Source: Branchipolynoe longqiensis (taxonomy: Eukaryota > Annelida > Polychaeta > Phyllodocida > Polynoidae). Taken from it: a DNA stretch of 64,000 nucleotides. Made by a program: the position numbers and the translations under genes. Location of the stretch: contig CM059186.1 in the NCBI GenBank assembly GCA_030323885.1, forward strand, positions 170,361,230 to 170,425,229, in the 5' to 3' direction. Shown here piece after piece: positions 42,237 to 53,845 of the stretch; the first letter of the stretch is position 1; each line of letters starts with the position of its first letter. The notes below the pieces were generated by a model. That model saw nothing but the letters and a program-made list of their open reading frames with translations. It did no database searches and was not told where the DNA came from.

Positions 42237-43070
42237 CACCTATTGGTGTCTATAATTATAAGGCCGAACTTGATTCACCAAAGATGAAAGACCTCTGTGG
42301 TTTCGCAGATTTCCAGGATTTCTTATATCCACCGATTAACGTTAAACAAAATTCCAAAAGATGGGATGTATATGACAACAGTTGGGTGGTTTGAATCCCG
42401 TTCTCATATGACCTTAGATGTAGTTAGAACATCAAACCTAAGCAAGAAACTGTTAGATATGGGTGATAATGCAATCACAACAAGGCTAATTGAGACCTGA
42501 CTTCCAGTATTTTTCCGCGATTCCCTTACAATGCTAAACCTATGGGAGAATATCAGCATTTCCGCTTTTTTTCCCGGAGACCACTTTCATCCCTGATTCA
42601 CTAAAAGAGCAGTCAAGCGTGATGGCGGGAAATGCACTCACCGAACAGGTGTGTTACACAGATGACCCCTCCCCCCCACCCACACAGACACACACACCAC
42701 CACCACCACCACCACACAAAGAGCCGAACCACTCAACTCTACAGCAGCTGTGACTGGGGCAGATACAGGTTATTGGTGTCTTTGTAATTCTTCCACTTGA
42801 TCTTTTTAAAATTGTATTTGTCCTAATATTTCCCCCTTAGGAGATTAGTGGTGTGTGGTGTGTGTATGTGCCTGAGTGGGTAGTAATGACATTTAGAGAA
42901 TTCACTTAACACAAGAAGTTTTCACAATAGGTCTTTATAGTTTATTATGGACTCAAAAAGGCCTCATAAAAACACAACCCTGCACGACTGTCCCTGCAAA
43001 AAGTTGCTGGCTGTAACTTTATTTTTGATGACATTATTTAAACTTTAGAAATAATATGTAAAATTACATC
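42237..43070. repeat. Dispersed ~290 bp repeat and unannotated intron
   Basis: 42270-42560 is homologous to 60285-60555 (GATGAAAGACCTCTGTGGTT..., GACCTGACTTCC, TTCCGCGATTCC) and includes a SINE-tail-like block. 42660-42720 is C/A-rich (CACCAC)n. Otherwise nothing. Confidence 0.5.
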
Positions 43071-43350
43071 ATGGTCCCCGTCCTGATATGACCTTAGATG
43101 TTGCGAGGACGTAAAACCCCACCAACCAACCAACATATAGCGATATAGCGAATGGTAGACAGGAAGTGTGAACACTTCTTTGTCTCTCTTTTTTTTTTTG
43201 TACATTAGTTGTCCCAAGCAGGGGAAATCCCAGTCACAGACGACTGATCTTCCCCACTCCACTGCTAGTCGATAGAAAGCCTGAGCCTACACTTTTACCG
43301 ACCCAAGGGATTTTTAACCTCCCATACCACATATACATGGTACAATTCTC
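43071..43350. repeat. SINE tail and dispersed repeat
   Basis: 43071-43135 SINE 3' end with (CCAA)n tail. 43205-43345 is a copy of the 18165-type repeat (CAAGCAGGGGAAATCCCAGT). Confidence 0.6.
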
Positions 43351-43640
43351 GATAAAAGTTTAGATATCATTATTCCTGAATTAGTGAAAATTCTCTGAAT
43401 GAACTATACGAGGCGGTATATTCCTGCCACCGCCTAGAAGGCTAGGATCGCTTTTTGTTTTGTAAAGTATAATGCGTTATGCTCATATTATTTAGGCTGC
43501 AGGGCCTTAAATATTGCCTACGACTTCGGACGGCACTGTCTCTATACAGCCTCCAGTCGGATCACGCATGCTGTTGGCATTGTAAAATTAACAAAATATA
43601 TATAAAAAAAATATAATACACAAAGAAATCGGCATTTTAT
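43351..43640. other. No recognised feature
   Basis: Intronic; nothing supported. Confidence 0.35.
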
Positions 43641-43641
43641 T

Positions 43642-43998
43642 AAAGCTGCATAGTCTGATGAAATATCAAATTTTCAAAACCAAACCAATTATCTAAATTT
43701 AATTTTACATATCTAACTTAGATACTGATGCACCTATTAAGCATTTATTGTTGTGTAGAAGGCAATACTGGGTCAATTTAACAGAACCTGTTACTGCAAA
43801 AGTCTATGGTGTCAGAGTTTTAGCAAGCTTGCCAAAACTAATTTTCCATGTTTGCACTCAAAATATCTCAAAGGTTTACCATTTAAAATTTAAATAACTT
43901 TGAACTAATGTAAAGTAGATACTAGTGATCGATCTAATATATTTATCTCAGAAAAAATACAGAAATTCAAAACCATCGGACTATGCAACTTTAAGCAA
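43642..43998. mobile_element. TTAA-type MITE, full length
   Basis: ATTAAAGCTGCATAGTCTGA to CATCGGACTATGCAACTTTAA, reverse orientation relative to 41880. Confidence 0.7.
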
Positions 43999-44397
43999 TA
44001 CAAGTTGTACTGTACTGACCCCCTCCCCCCCCCCCCTTTCCCCAGCCCCTGTCGTACATGTTGACAACTGTGGATGGCCCCTTCGCAGCCCCTTGTTATA
44101 CCTAGTTAATCTGTGCTAGTGGCACGGTACGGTGGGTAAACAACATTGATTGGCAGAGTGCCAGCCCGGCACCTGCTGCATCTCACGGCACGTGACCTTA
44201 CACCGGCGCAGCCTGGCTTATGTTCAGGTGCATGGTCGGTCACGTGCACCTCGTGCTATACCGCCAGTTATAGAACGGCTCATTTGATCACCCATACCAG
44301 ATCATCCCTGCGTGCGGAATATGTTCGGTCATGTCATGGAATATGTATGCTTAGATACACTGTGTTTCCTCTAGTCATGGCTGGTGCGTTGACATGC
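43999..44397. other. No recognised feature
   Basis: A C run near 44020-44040, then unique intronic sequence. Short ORFs without motifs. Confidence 0.35.
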
Positions 44398-45240
44398 AGA
44401 TGAAAGATTCACCCCGTACTTAGAGTACAGAGGTGAAAACCAACCCATTTGAAAAACTGGCGAAGAATTTTGACATGCTGGGGAAATGAACTGAGTTGAT
44501 CAATTCTAAATTTAAGAAGCAAAATATATTCTTCACATGCATCTTCATATTTACCTGTTACTTCTGATTTGGAAAATATAATAATAAGACATATATTTTA
44601 ATGCACTTTAAAAGTGAAATCGACGGCGTTTTATCGTGCCATCTTGTCTTTTTTCATTCTCTCTCATTTCACCAACTCTGTGCCGATATAGGTAGCCATT
44701 TAATACCGGAACCGGAGATTGTACTTCCTGTTCCGTATTAAACCTATTTTCGCCAGTATTTAGACTACGTTGAGATTCACCCTTGGTAAAAGATTCACCT
44801 CGTACTTACAGTAAATGGGTGAAAACCAACACATTAGAGAAACTGGTGAAGAAATTCGACATGGCAGGGAAATGATTTGAGCAGATAAATTCTTAATTTC
44901 AGAAGCAAAATATATTCTCCACATACATATTCATATTTACCCACTACTTCCTATTTGAAAAATATAATAAAACATGTAGTTTAAGGAATTTATCTAATAA
45001 AACCGATGGCATTTTATCGCTGCCATCTTGTCTTTTTTGCATTCTCTCTCATTTCACCAACTCTGTGCCGATATAAGTAACCATTTGACACTGGAGCCAG
45101 GGGTTCCACTTCCGGTTCCAAACTAAAGCAGTTTTCACCAGCTTTTATATCAGGTTTGTGTTCACCCCTGTACTGTAAATATGGGGTGAATCTTTGATCT
45201 TGGTTCACCCCTACTACAAGTGCAGGGTAAATCTTTTATC
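44398..45240. mobile_element. Two tandem GATTCACCC-family MITEs
   Basis: Ends at 44400 (GATGAAAGATTCACCCCGTA), 44765-44820 (junction GATTCACCCTTGGTAAAAGATTCACCTCG) and 45165-45240 (GGGGTGAATCTTTGATCT, then GTAAATCTTTTATCT). The interiors are about 80% alike (ATTTACCxxxTACTTC, CATTCTCTCTCATTTCACCAACTCTGTGCC). Confidence 0.6.
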
Positions 45241-46225
45241 TGGTTGACATGTTGTGTACACTTACATAAATTGGCAAGCTATGTTTCCAGTAGTAGTGGT
45301 TGGTGTGTTGACATGTTGTGTACGCTTACATTCTTTATTTATAGATAGACACACAGTATTTCCTCTAGCCATGGCTGGTGTGTTGACATGTGCACACTTA
45401 CATAAATTGGCACACAATATTTTGTCTAGTAGTGGTTGGTGTGTTGACATGTTGTGTACACTTACATAAATTGGCAAGCTGTGTTTACTGTATCAGTGGT
45501 TGGTGTGTTGACATGTTGTGTTCACTTACATAAATTGGCAAGTTGTGTTTCCTGAAGTAGTGGTTGGTGTGTTGACATGTTGTGTACACTTATATTCTTT
45601 ATTTATAAGTAGACACACAGTATTTCCGCTAGTCATGGCTGGTGCGTTGACATGTGTACACTTACATACATTGGCACACAATATATCGTCTAGTAGTGGT
45701 TGGTGTGTTGACATGTTGTGTACACTTGCATAAATTGGCAAGCTGTGTTTACTGTATCAGTGGTTGGTGTGTTGACATGTTGTTTACACTCACATAAATT
45801 GCCATGCTGTGTTTCCTGTATCAGCGGTTGGTGTGTTGACATGTGTACACTTACATTCTTTATTTATAAATAGACACACAGTACTTCCACTAGCCATGGC
45901 TGGTGCGTTGACATGTGTGCACTTACATAAATTGGCACACAATATATCGTCTAGTAGTGGTTGGTGTGTTGACATGTTGTGTACACTTACATAAATTGGC
46001 AAGCTGTGTTTCCTGTAGTAGTGGTTGGTGTGTTGACATGTTGTGTACACTTATATTCTTTATTTATAAATAGACACACATTATTTCCTCTAGTCATGGC
46101 TGGTGCGTTGACATGTGTGCACTTACATACATTGGCACACAATATTTTGTCTAGTAGTGGTTGGTGTGTTGACATGTTGTGTAGGCTTACATAAACAGGT
46201 ACACTGTCCCTGTATTCAGGGTTTG
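45241..46225. repeat. Minisatellite, ~66 bp unit with ~264 bp higher order
   Basis: The unit GTTGGTGTGTTGACATGTTG...TACATAAATTGGCAAG repeats about 15 times. The variant with TTATTTATAxxTAGACACACA recurs at about 45340, 45603, 45865 and 46066, showing higher-order organisation. The 60-86 codon ORFs on both strands are repeat artefacts. Confidence 0.9.
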
Positions 46226-46420
46226 CACTAGATAAAAGATTCACCCCGCACTTCTAGTAGGAGTGAACGACAATGTAGTCTAAATACGGGCGAAAATAGT
46301 CTTATTATGGAACAGGAAGTAGAATCTCTGGTTCCAGTATCAAATGGCTACTCATATCGGTAAGGAGTTGGTGAAATGGGAAAGAATGCAAAAAGACAAG
46401 ATATATAGTGCATATAAAAG
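46226..46420. repeat. GATTCACCC-family fragment
   Basis: CTAGATAAAAGATTCACCCCGC then the same interior as 14590-14760 (TATGGAACAGGAAGTAGAAT). Confidence 0.6.
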
Positions 46421-46627
46421 ACCCCTTGCTGCTTATCGAAAACGGCAGACTATGTGGCGGCAGCTGGTTTCCTCCAAAGAGATTTGTCAGAATGACCACA
46501 TGTTTGACGTCCAATCATCAATGATACGAAAATCAATGTGTTCTAGAGGTGTCGTTAAATAAAACAAGCTTTGCTTTTCCAGCCTCTTGTGCGCTAACCG
46601 CCTCTATAACTCCTACCCCGTGTGTAG

Positions 46628-46757
46628 GTGCGGCTGGTGTGGTGGGCGGCCTGGAGCTGTGTGACGTCGGCTGCCCCAACACGTGGGACCCGGTCTGCTC
46701 CACCAAGCAGGTCACCTACGTCAACACCTGCTTCCTCTACAAGAGCGTCATGTGCAT
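46628..46757 (+). CDS. Multi-Kazal secreted protein, exon 2 (first Kazal domain, N-terminal part)
   Basis: Acceptor TACCCCGTGTGTAG ends at 46627; donor CAT|GTACGT follows 46757. It starts with two bases (completing exon 1) and ends in phase 2. The peptide has the Kazal spacing: Cys, then Cys, seven residues, Cys (PNTWDPVC), ten residues with TYVNTC, then seven residues to a fifth Cys. Kazal domains are small disulfide-bonded inhibitors of serine proteases or extracellular ligand modules. The sixth Cys is supplied by exon 3. A downstream alternative donor (TAC|GTAGAA) would break the phase pattern shared by the other Kazal exons. Confidence 0.85.
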
Positions 46758-46769
46758 GTACGTAGAAGG

Positions 46770-47095
46770 CCCTCCATCGACACTTCTAACCAACGCATAC
46801 TTACTTGCGCAGACATTAGTAATGCAGGGATCAAATATCTCCACATTTTTTCCGATTTCCCCGCAATAAAAGCGGACAGCCCCCCCCCCCCTGTGGCTTA
46901 GTTAGTTTAGCACTGTTGGAGAATCGCGGAAAATTGATCAGAAGTTAGATTTTCCATTTAAGAGGATTCACACTACTTTCAAATTCTGTAATATTCCCTG
47001 GCAGTGGAGATCAGGGTTGGACCCTAAATAACTCCTACAGAATAGGTTGTCTCAAGCTATACAAATAATTGTCCTGATATTATCTTACATGTAAC
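46770..47095. other. Intronic, weak dispersed repeat
   Basis: GAATCGCGGAAAATTGATC and CCGATTTCCCCGCAATAAA vaguely resemble the 42270/60285 repeat. A C run lies near 46882. Confidence 0.35.
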
Positions 47096-47330
47096 CAGAC
47101 GGGATGGCTGAATGAGTTGAGCGCCCGTCTCCTGTTTTGGAAGATCGGGGAATCCGAACCCTCGGGTTCGTGGGTTCGAATCCTAGTCGAATCAAACCGA
47201 GGACTTAAAAATTTATACTTGTCGCTTCCTAGCCTGGCACTCGGCATTATTAGGATAGGGCAAGGACTGGTTGGCTCAGTGTCAGGATAATGTGACTGAG
47301 TGGGATATCAGGTCATGGTGCTGATGGCCT
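47096..47330 (+). mobile_element. SINE, 3'-truncated
   Basis: Head CAGACGGGATGGCTGAATGA with B box GGGTTCGAATCC. The body ends at GGTCATGGTGCTGATGGCC. Confidence 0.75.
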
Positions 47331-47695
47331 ATTTATCACACACAGTGCTTTCAAAATGAGCCGATGCACGCCGCCAGCGCCGTCTAACATGCTCACCTGC
47401 GACCTGTACTTTGTCCACAACATAGACTATACTCCATAGTGCTGTGTGTGCCGCAGTGCCAAAGGAACCGCGTCTGCAACTTTTACTTTTACAATTCCAA
47501 CTCCTATCTCACAACTTTTTGAAAGCACGAGTACGTCTGATAGATTTTCATTTTATTGTATTTTTCATGGAATTGGTGGACATAGTTAGGCCAAATATAT
47601 TTTTTTAAATGGTGATCGTCCTTTTGAAACAAAGATCAGGGTCGGGCGGGCGGTTTTTATTTTTATTTTTTAGTTTTGACATACACATAATACAT
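47331..47695. other. No recognised feature
   Basis: Intronic sequence; nothing supported. Confidence 0.35.
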
Positions 47696-47816
47696 AACCA
47701 GATGCGATGGCTGAATGAGTTGAGCGACTGCCTCCTGTTCTGGTAGGTCATGGGATTCGAACTCCAGGGTTCGAACCCTGGCCGAGTCAAACGAATGACT
47801 TAAAAATTGATACGAT
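47696..47816 (+). mobile_element. SINE head fragment
   Basis: CAGATGCGATGGCTGAATGA to GTCAAACGAATGACTTAAAA. Confidence 0.7.
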
Positions 47817-48380
47817 AGTTGAATTGCTGCCAGCCCGACACATTTGAACAGTTACATTAAACAATTAAAAAAAAAAAGAAATAAAGGGCGGGCGATCTTT
47901 TAGGAACTGGCGGGGACGATCACCAATTTTGTATATTTTATTTGGCCTTATGGGGGCCATTTCCTCCCATTGAAGGGCACAGCGACCATTTATATTGTCA
48001 GATAAGATGGCTTTAGGTCCCCATACACATCCTGTAGCGTCCGACGATCATGATGAAATAGTAATGGGATGTTTCTTTATGAGGCCTTACATAACTCACA
48101 TAGAAACTACCAGCATGGGGCCACGTTGCTAATATCTCCCAGTACAATCCACACCATTAGTTTGTTGTTTTGTCTCACATTGATTCAGTTTATTAAGGGA
48201 GGGGTTTTCTCAGTACAACCAACCCTTTTAAATTTATTATTGTTGTTGCATTGATTACAATATATAGTTGCACCGTCTGATGGGTTTCAGTTTCTTGTCA
48301 CTCCTCCGTCTGAGTCTCAAGATCTATTAGACTAGTCGCGACCCGAACATCATTTAAAATCCTAGTCTGCAGAGGGGTCT
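47817..48380. other. Intron and possible DIRS 3' flank
   Basis: A TTAA-MITE-like fragment at 48265-48300 (AGTTGCACCGTCTGATGGG). The rest is unassigned. Confidence 0.4.
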
Positions 48381-50615
48381 TTAAATAAGCGTAGACCGTT
48401 TCCGAGACCCAATCCCCCTGACTTTAATCTCCTCGATTGTGGCCCCCGCCATTGCCAGATAAGTACATCCACTTCGCCTCAAAGAGTGCGATGTGAAATA
48501 GTGTTCGCCCAAGCCCGCCTGGTTTGAGAAGAATTTGAGCATCCCCTGGTATGCCCTGTAAGTCATAGGCCTAGAAGTAGCCCCCTGGACTGGTGTACGG
48601 AAAGCCAAGTCTCCAGTGTCTGCAGGCAATTCCATGAAGTGGCGCCTCGTCCAGTATACCACGCAAAGTTCCCTATTCGGGCATGCCGCGACCGGCACCT
48701 CCAGCACCCGCTCAGAAAACTGGATTGTTTTTGAGCGACGGATTTTTATTAGCATCCCCCAATTAAAAAACACAAAGTCTCCTCTATGGAGGGTGGAGTC
48801 GGATTCGGTCACCTGTGACTTCCTTAGTAACGCTCTAAATGAGCAAAGCATCGCTGCCCTCCATGAAAAGTGGCCAGCGTTTAAGGTTAATAGAGAAAAA
48901 ATCTGTAGTAGCATAGTGGGCAGCATTGGAGGCGCTTGGCAGGGTGTGTCCCCCTTCTGTCGCCTAATGCCCTTAAGTGTTGCCTGGACTAAATAGTCGT
49001 CATATCTAATCATAGGGGCACCATTCTGACGAAGGAAAAATTTTAAGCCCGATAGGTAATTCACTACTAAACGGTATGTAAGCGTTCTTGCCAGCCACGA
49101 TACATAGAGCGCCACGCGCTCAGAGGTGCAGGGCAGCGGGGAACGATCATCCCAGAATTGGTCGAGAAAATCAAAATATTTACGTATATGGACTGAACGT
49201 GTGGCGATAGAGTTCTGTGAGTAAAACTGCCTCTCATATCCCCGCTGCTCTGCCCTCAGCTCCTCCAGTTCTGAAAAGATACGGGAGAGAGGCATCAAAC
49301 AAGTGTGCACAGCACATAACCCGTCGCAATCAACTGATCTGATTCTGTGCCTGCTAGCTTCTAGGTCCAATCTACTAAGGGAATCACAGACCACGTTTAC
49401 TGTTGTATTTATATAGGTTGAACGAAAAGTGAAATTATTTTCCACCGACAACCAAAATAATTTTCGCAACATCCCCATGATCTCCCCTGATCTGGATCTC
49501 CCAGAATTAAGCGCGGACTCGACTACCACACTGTCTGTTATAAAGATAATCTCGGCCCCAGTCCAACCCGGTGACCATCGGATGGCTCCCTCCATCACCG
49601 CCCTCATTTCTTTTACATTTATATGCTCACTTTCTCCTCCCACGGGGGGCTCTACGTGGTGATGCCCCATTTCCCTGCGGAGCACCTCATCATCCTTCAG
49701 GTTAAACGATGCAACTAGCCAATCTAAACCGTGCGTGGCCCCCAAACCCCAGTTTGAGGCGTCACTGTAGACCGCCTTCCCATTGAACCTATTTGCAAAG
49801 TTTACCCACCAGGTGATGTCTTCCCTAAAGCCTGAATTCAGGCGTGCACGATAAAAGGGCTCCCGGAGGCTACCTATCAAATCATACACCCGTCTACTAA
49901 AGGTTCTGCCTCCCCTGATCACCTTAGCCCAATGCGCCAAGTAGCCCGCGAGTTTCTCCAGCTCCCTATGAGTAGACTTTCTTCGATCAAGAAATTTTTG
50001 CAATATCTCCCTTAACCTGACTAATTTGTCGTCCGGTAATGAAAGTTCGAGGGACTCCGAATCTACATCAATGCCTAGGAATCTTATCTTTCTTGCTGGT
50101 GATATGATTTTTTTTAAACTGATAAAAAAAAACAGTCTACGCAGTATTGCCATCACCTGTTGCTGGCAATGCTTAGCTTGCTCCTTTGTCCTACCAATAA
50201 TACAGAAATCGCCCAAATAATTAATGATTCTGTCCACCCACTCCCTTCCCGCACATCGGACAACAAAGTCAGATATTCTCGAGAATATAAAAGGGCTAGA
50301 AGACAATCCCATACAAAGCCTAGCATCTATCAAGTATGTTTCAGCCACATCCCCCTCAAACAACCACTGGAGCCCTTGGCGCCACCTATGTTCTGGGTAG
50401 ATATGGACGGAACAGTATGTGTCCATGATGTCAATACTAGCTAGATAGTCGTCCTGCTCTAAGCATTCTACTACATCGTCCAAGCCCTTATAGTTAAACT
50501 TAGGGGCAACTCCAGATGTATAATTATTAACACTCTCACCTTTCGGTATGCTACAATCGGTTACAGTTCTACACCCCCCCCCCCCCCCCCCCCCCGTCGT
50601 CCTTTGGCACGACAA
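48381..50615 (-). pseudogene. DIRS-like retrotransposon: RT, RNase H and tyrosine recombinase
   Basis: A 744-codon minus frame. RT: DLNxT-like TVTDCSIPKG, SIDIMDTYCSVHI, and the catalytic box YLGDFC where YxDD is expected (first Asp changed to Gly). RNase H: AVYSDASNWGLGA, INVKEMRAV, IFITDSVVVES, VVCDSLSRL. Recombinase: arm region from about residue 500 (ATRSVHIRKYFDFL), RALLRKS with the first catalytic Arg, and HSLRRSGCTYL, the HxxR box. The frame ends 20 codons later. The final helix with the nucleophile Tyr is readable in a neighbouring frame near 48375-48420, so a one-base shift at a G run broke it. RT-RH-YR order and lack of integrase define DIRS/Ngaro-type elements. Probably inactive. 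Confidence 0.85.
50574..50595. repeat. C run interrupting the DIRS RT
   Basis: A run of about 22 C (G on the coding strand) exactly where Asp-Gly-Gly of the RT N-terminus is expected. The frame before the run differs from the frame after it. Confidence 0.8.
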
Positions 50616-51400
50616 ACATGTACACAGGTTGGAGGTGTGTCGACCTTCATTAAAACTCCCCTCCCTAATTCGGAGATAAGTTTAGTCTCTATCATGTTTC
50701 TCTCCCCGTTTGATTTCTTCCTATTCGACTGAGTGTCATAATTTACATTACAGCCGTCGTCAATTACATGAAACCCGAATACCATGCCCTGCAAGAGAAA
50801 GAGAGAGTCAGTGTCAACATCGCCCCTACAGAAAGCTGTCGTAGTGCACACACAGCAGGGGGTCCCAGCCTGCAAGTTCCACTGCAGGTTGTATCCTGGC
50901 AAGGAGGCCGTGGCAATCCCACTGCCCGTGCCCCATCGAGTTTGTACGGCTGGCGGCATCCATCCCGCTCCTCCCGGCGCCTCCTTCCCGGACGATGTAG
51001 TCGCTCCTGCGCTGCCGCATCTCGCTTCCCTTCGTTGGGCGGTCCTCCTGTGTCGTACCGCCCTCCACCGCATCTTGGCTAATAGCCGCAATACCAGTCT
51101 CCTGGTGTCCCTTCCGTTCCAATATTGACTGACGAGCCACCTTGTCCCATATTGGCCTGTTAATTGACCTATCACCCTTCGTGGCCACCTCACACGTATG
51201 GTCATTAACGCTCCCTGTATCACACTCACAGTCATGAGGTGTGACTTGGCCACACTGGGTCATGGGGGCGCCTTGGGGAACGCCTCCATATTGAGTCGTT
51301 ACACCACTCTCTCGCACATGTATGTCAAAGTCTTTTACCAAGACTTTTGCTCTAATATTGTGCATATTACGCCCCCGTCCCAACCCAGTGTTGCCCACTA
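50596..51400 (-). pseudogene. DIRS-like element, region between gag and RT
   Basis: Minus frames here (51398-50826 and 51253-50596) overlap. One carries FLLQGMVFGFHVIDDG and ISELGRG, typical of the segment preceding DIRS reverse transcriptases. The frame alternates, so it is broken or read by frameshift. Confidence 0.6.
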
Positions 51401-51401
51401 A

Positions 51402-52415
51402 TCAGTCTTTACATGTTACTCTCTTATGGCCCCTTCCTCCGCACTTTGAACATTTATGTTCGTATCTACAGTCCTCTTCTTTCAGGCCACACCCGTGTTC
51501 GCTATTCCATGCGTAACATGCCATTTGCGGTTTACTGCCTCTACCCCCACACTTCCTATCGCCGAAGGACGATGAAGTCGATTGCTTTTTCTTTATGCTG
51601 TCAGGACCATAGTGGAGGACACTTTTCCCTGTGTGTGCGCTCGAGAAAGCCTCAAAGCCCCGCTTCACCGCCAATTTCCTGATACAGAGATCATAGTCCG
51701 CATGAGCACTGTCTTGGTAGTCGTTATGGCGAGCTCTGTGGGAGATAAAGTAAACATGCTCCCACATCGCCCTATGATCCTGGATCGACATTTCTGGTAT
51801 ATCTAACACCCACGCGTCAGTAGCATAAACAATTTCATTGCAATTTAATTCCCGTAAGTCTTTTTTAGTCTAGAGATGCTTCTTAAGCGACCACTTACTT
51901 CTCATCCGTCGCTCGACACTGTCCGGCGACGAGCTGCTCGACGAACGCCTACGAGTCCTCCATTCTCTAGACCTGTGTCGCGGGCAACCATATGTCGAGT
52001 AACCGCTCGCTGAAGTTTCCGGCTGCAGCGCATGATCCACATCCGCCATCTTTGTTGCCGCACCGGCTGCCAATACCTCTGGCGGCCGTCTTGTTTCACC
52101 GTAGGACTTCGGTATCCCCTTTCTTCCTGCATCCCGCGTTGCTACCAGCCTATCCCGTTCGTCTCTCAACTCGTTCAGTTCGATTTCCAGCCGCAATTGC
52201 TCGATTTCACATCTCGCCTCCTCCCGTTGTTCCGATAGGGACGGTTTGTGGCTCGCCGTATCCGAGTCTGTTTCTTCTGCTGCCTGTTTCGACATCTTAG
52301 CAGCTGAACTTCTAGTCCTTCTAGTAGTTCCCTCCAGGCTTGTCCTATTCCTTGTACACTCTTGGTCACTACAGTCGTGGCTAGTACCACAGGCAACACA
52401 GAAGTCTAATACCAT
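51402..52415 (-). pseudogene. DIRS-like element, gag region with zinc-finger motifs
   Basis: Two minus frames. 52415-51870 (181 codons) has a Cys-rich start (CVACGTSHDCSDQEC), then a charged coiled-coil-like stretch (EIEQLRLEIELNELRDERDR) and a Ser/Arg tail. 51809-51402 (135 codons) ends in Cys/His clusters (CGLKEEDCRYEH, CSKCGGRGHKRVTC). A nucleic-acid-binding zinc region at the gag C-terminus is usual for DIRS elements. The two frames are separated by stops at about 51810-51870. Confidence 0.7.
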
Positions 52416-53130
52416 TATCTAATGGCCAAAGAGATTTAATTTCCAATAAGCTAGTTAACGGACGAGCTATTGTTGGATCTCTGCTGCAGATAGTCAGCAA
52501 TGTATTGAGTGAGATGACCGTCGCAAACGCGATAACTATATATATATATATACTTTGAACTGTCAAAGAATTAGTCACAGTCAAGAGAAGGGAGTGTGGT
52601 TATCTACTCAATAACTAGCAAATCAGCTTAATGAAATGTAATCTAAGGCAAAAGTGCACAAGTGTGTCGATTAATGCATTCTAAGAAAGCCACAAGTGTG
52701 TCGATTACTGGCGAATTAATATGTTCTTGTCGACACACTTGAAGTCTTTTTTTCAACCGTCGAAAATTCAAATTATTTCACGATACCATTAGCTTATGGC
52801 GATCTTTCCTCCATATATTCATTCAAATCGACTCACAAGCCCACCGCTGGCGATCGACACTCAATATAAACGACACTCGTGTAATATTTTTCTCAACGGT
52901 CGAGTATTCAAATGTTTTTACAATACCGTCAGCCTTGTCGACCTTCCTGAATATGGCAGGTTAAATCGACTCGCAAATCGTCGAATCTATCGTCGACCGA
53001 TCGTCCTACACCCGTAATCCAACACTGAAAGTCGTCTGTTGTCCCGGACGACAACTGTAAACACAGGTAGCTCATTGACTGTGTTCTCTAGACCTCCCTA
53101 CACATTCAGGTCAATGTAGTTAGCCCAGGT
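52416..53130. other. Possible DIRS terminal region, unassigned
   Basis: The motif ACAAGTGTGTCGATTA occurs twice (about 52661, 52692) and its complement GTCGACACACTTG once (about 52728). CGACGATAGATTCGACGAT-like palindromic bits lie near 52980. DIRS elements have inverted terminal and internal complementary repeats, but the element end could not be fixed. Confidence 0.35.
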
Positions 53131-53470
53131 AAAAAAACCACATAATTACCGATATAATTAAATATAATAAATAATAAATAAATAAATAATAAAAGCTAAG
53201 AAACCTCCGCCCATTTATATTCACATAATAAATTATATTACACATAATATAAAGTTTGAAATCGCCTAGAGAAGTGACTGACCAGCCGAGAGCGCAAACG
53301 GAAACCCCCGGTGGTGGCGCTAGTGTAGGCAACCCGGGGCAAATTCGGGCAGCTCAGCGATAGGCTATAATATATTGCGCATAACGTAATGGCAAATAAT
53401 AAATAATAAAGGAATACTCCGCCTATTTATATCCACATAATTAATTATACATCCCATATATATATATAAT
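53131..53470. repeat. AT-rich duplicated block
   Basis: AATAATAAA...CTCCGCC(C/T)ATTTATAT(T/C)CACATAAT occurs at about 53186-53230 and 53393-53445. Confidence 0.55.
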
Positions 53471-53471
53471 G

Positions 53472-53760
53472 TATATATATAGTTTGTTTGGGTTTTTACA
53501 TCCTAGCAACATCTAAGGTTATATCAGGATGTGTACTGACTTGTTACAGTGCTACCCCACTGCGGCACCATAATCCTATATCCCACTCAGTCACATTATC
53601 CTGATATTGAACTAACCAGTCCTTGTCCTATGCTAGTAATGCTGAGCGCCAGGCTAGGTATTGACAAGTATTGGTTTTGTAAGTCATTGGTTTGACTTGG
53701 TCGGGTTTTCGAAACCCCAACATTCTGCAGAGGAAGCCAGTACCTCCTAATAATTCAGCC
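53472..53760 (-). mobile_element. tRNA-derived SINE, minus strand
   Basis: GTTTGTTTGGGTTTTTACAT tail complement, body to GACTTGGTCGGGTTTTCGAA, head eroded near AATTCAGCCATTGCG. Confidence 0.75.
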
Positions 53761-53845
53761 ATTGCGTTTAATGTATATTATAATGCTTACACTTATATGA
53801 ACAACCATTATGACATTGTTTACATTGTTTGCACCCATTGACTTC

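Noticed and set aside
45254..46244. Several 60-86 codon ORFs in both directions with similar sequence
   Set aside because: Artefacts of the 66 bp minisatellite.
46344..46562. 72-codon ORF immediately before Kazal exon 2
   Set aside because: Its first part is MITE sequence, there is no Kozak or domain, and it is not in phase with exon 2.
50768..52300. Several + strand ORFs of 100 codons or more (e.g. 50784-51128, 51992-52300)
   Set aside because: Antisense to the DIRS gag/RT frames, which carry the recognisable motifs.
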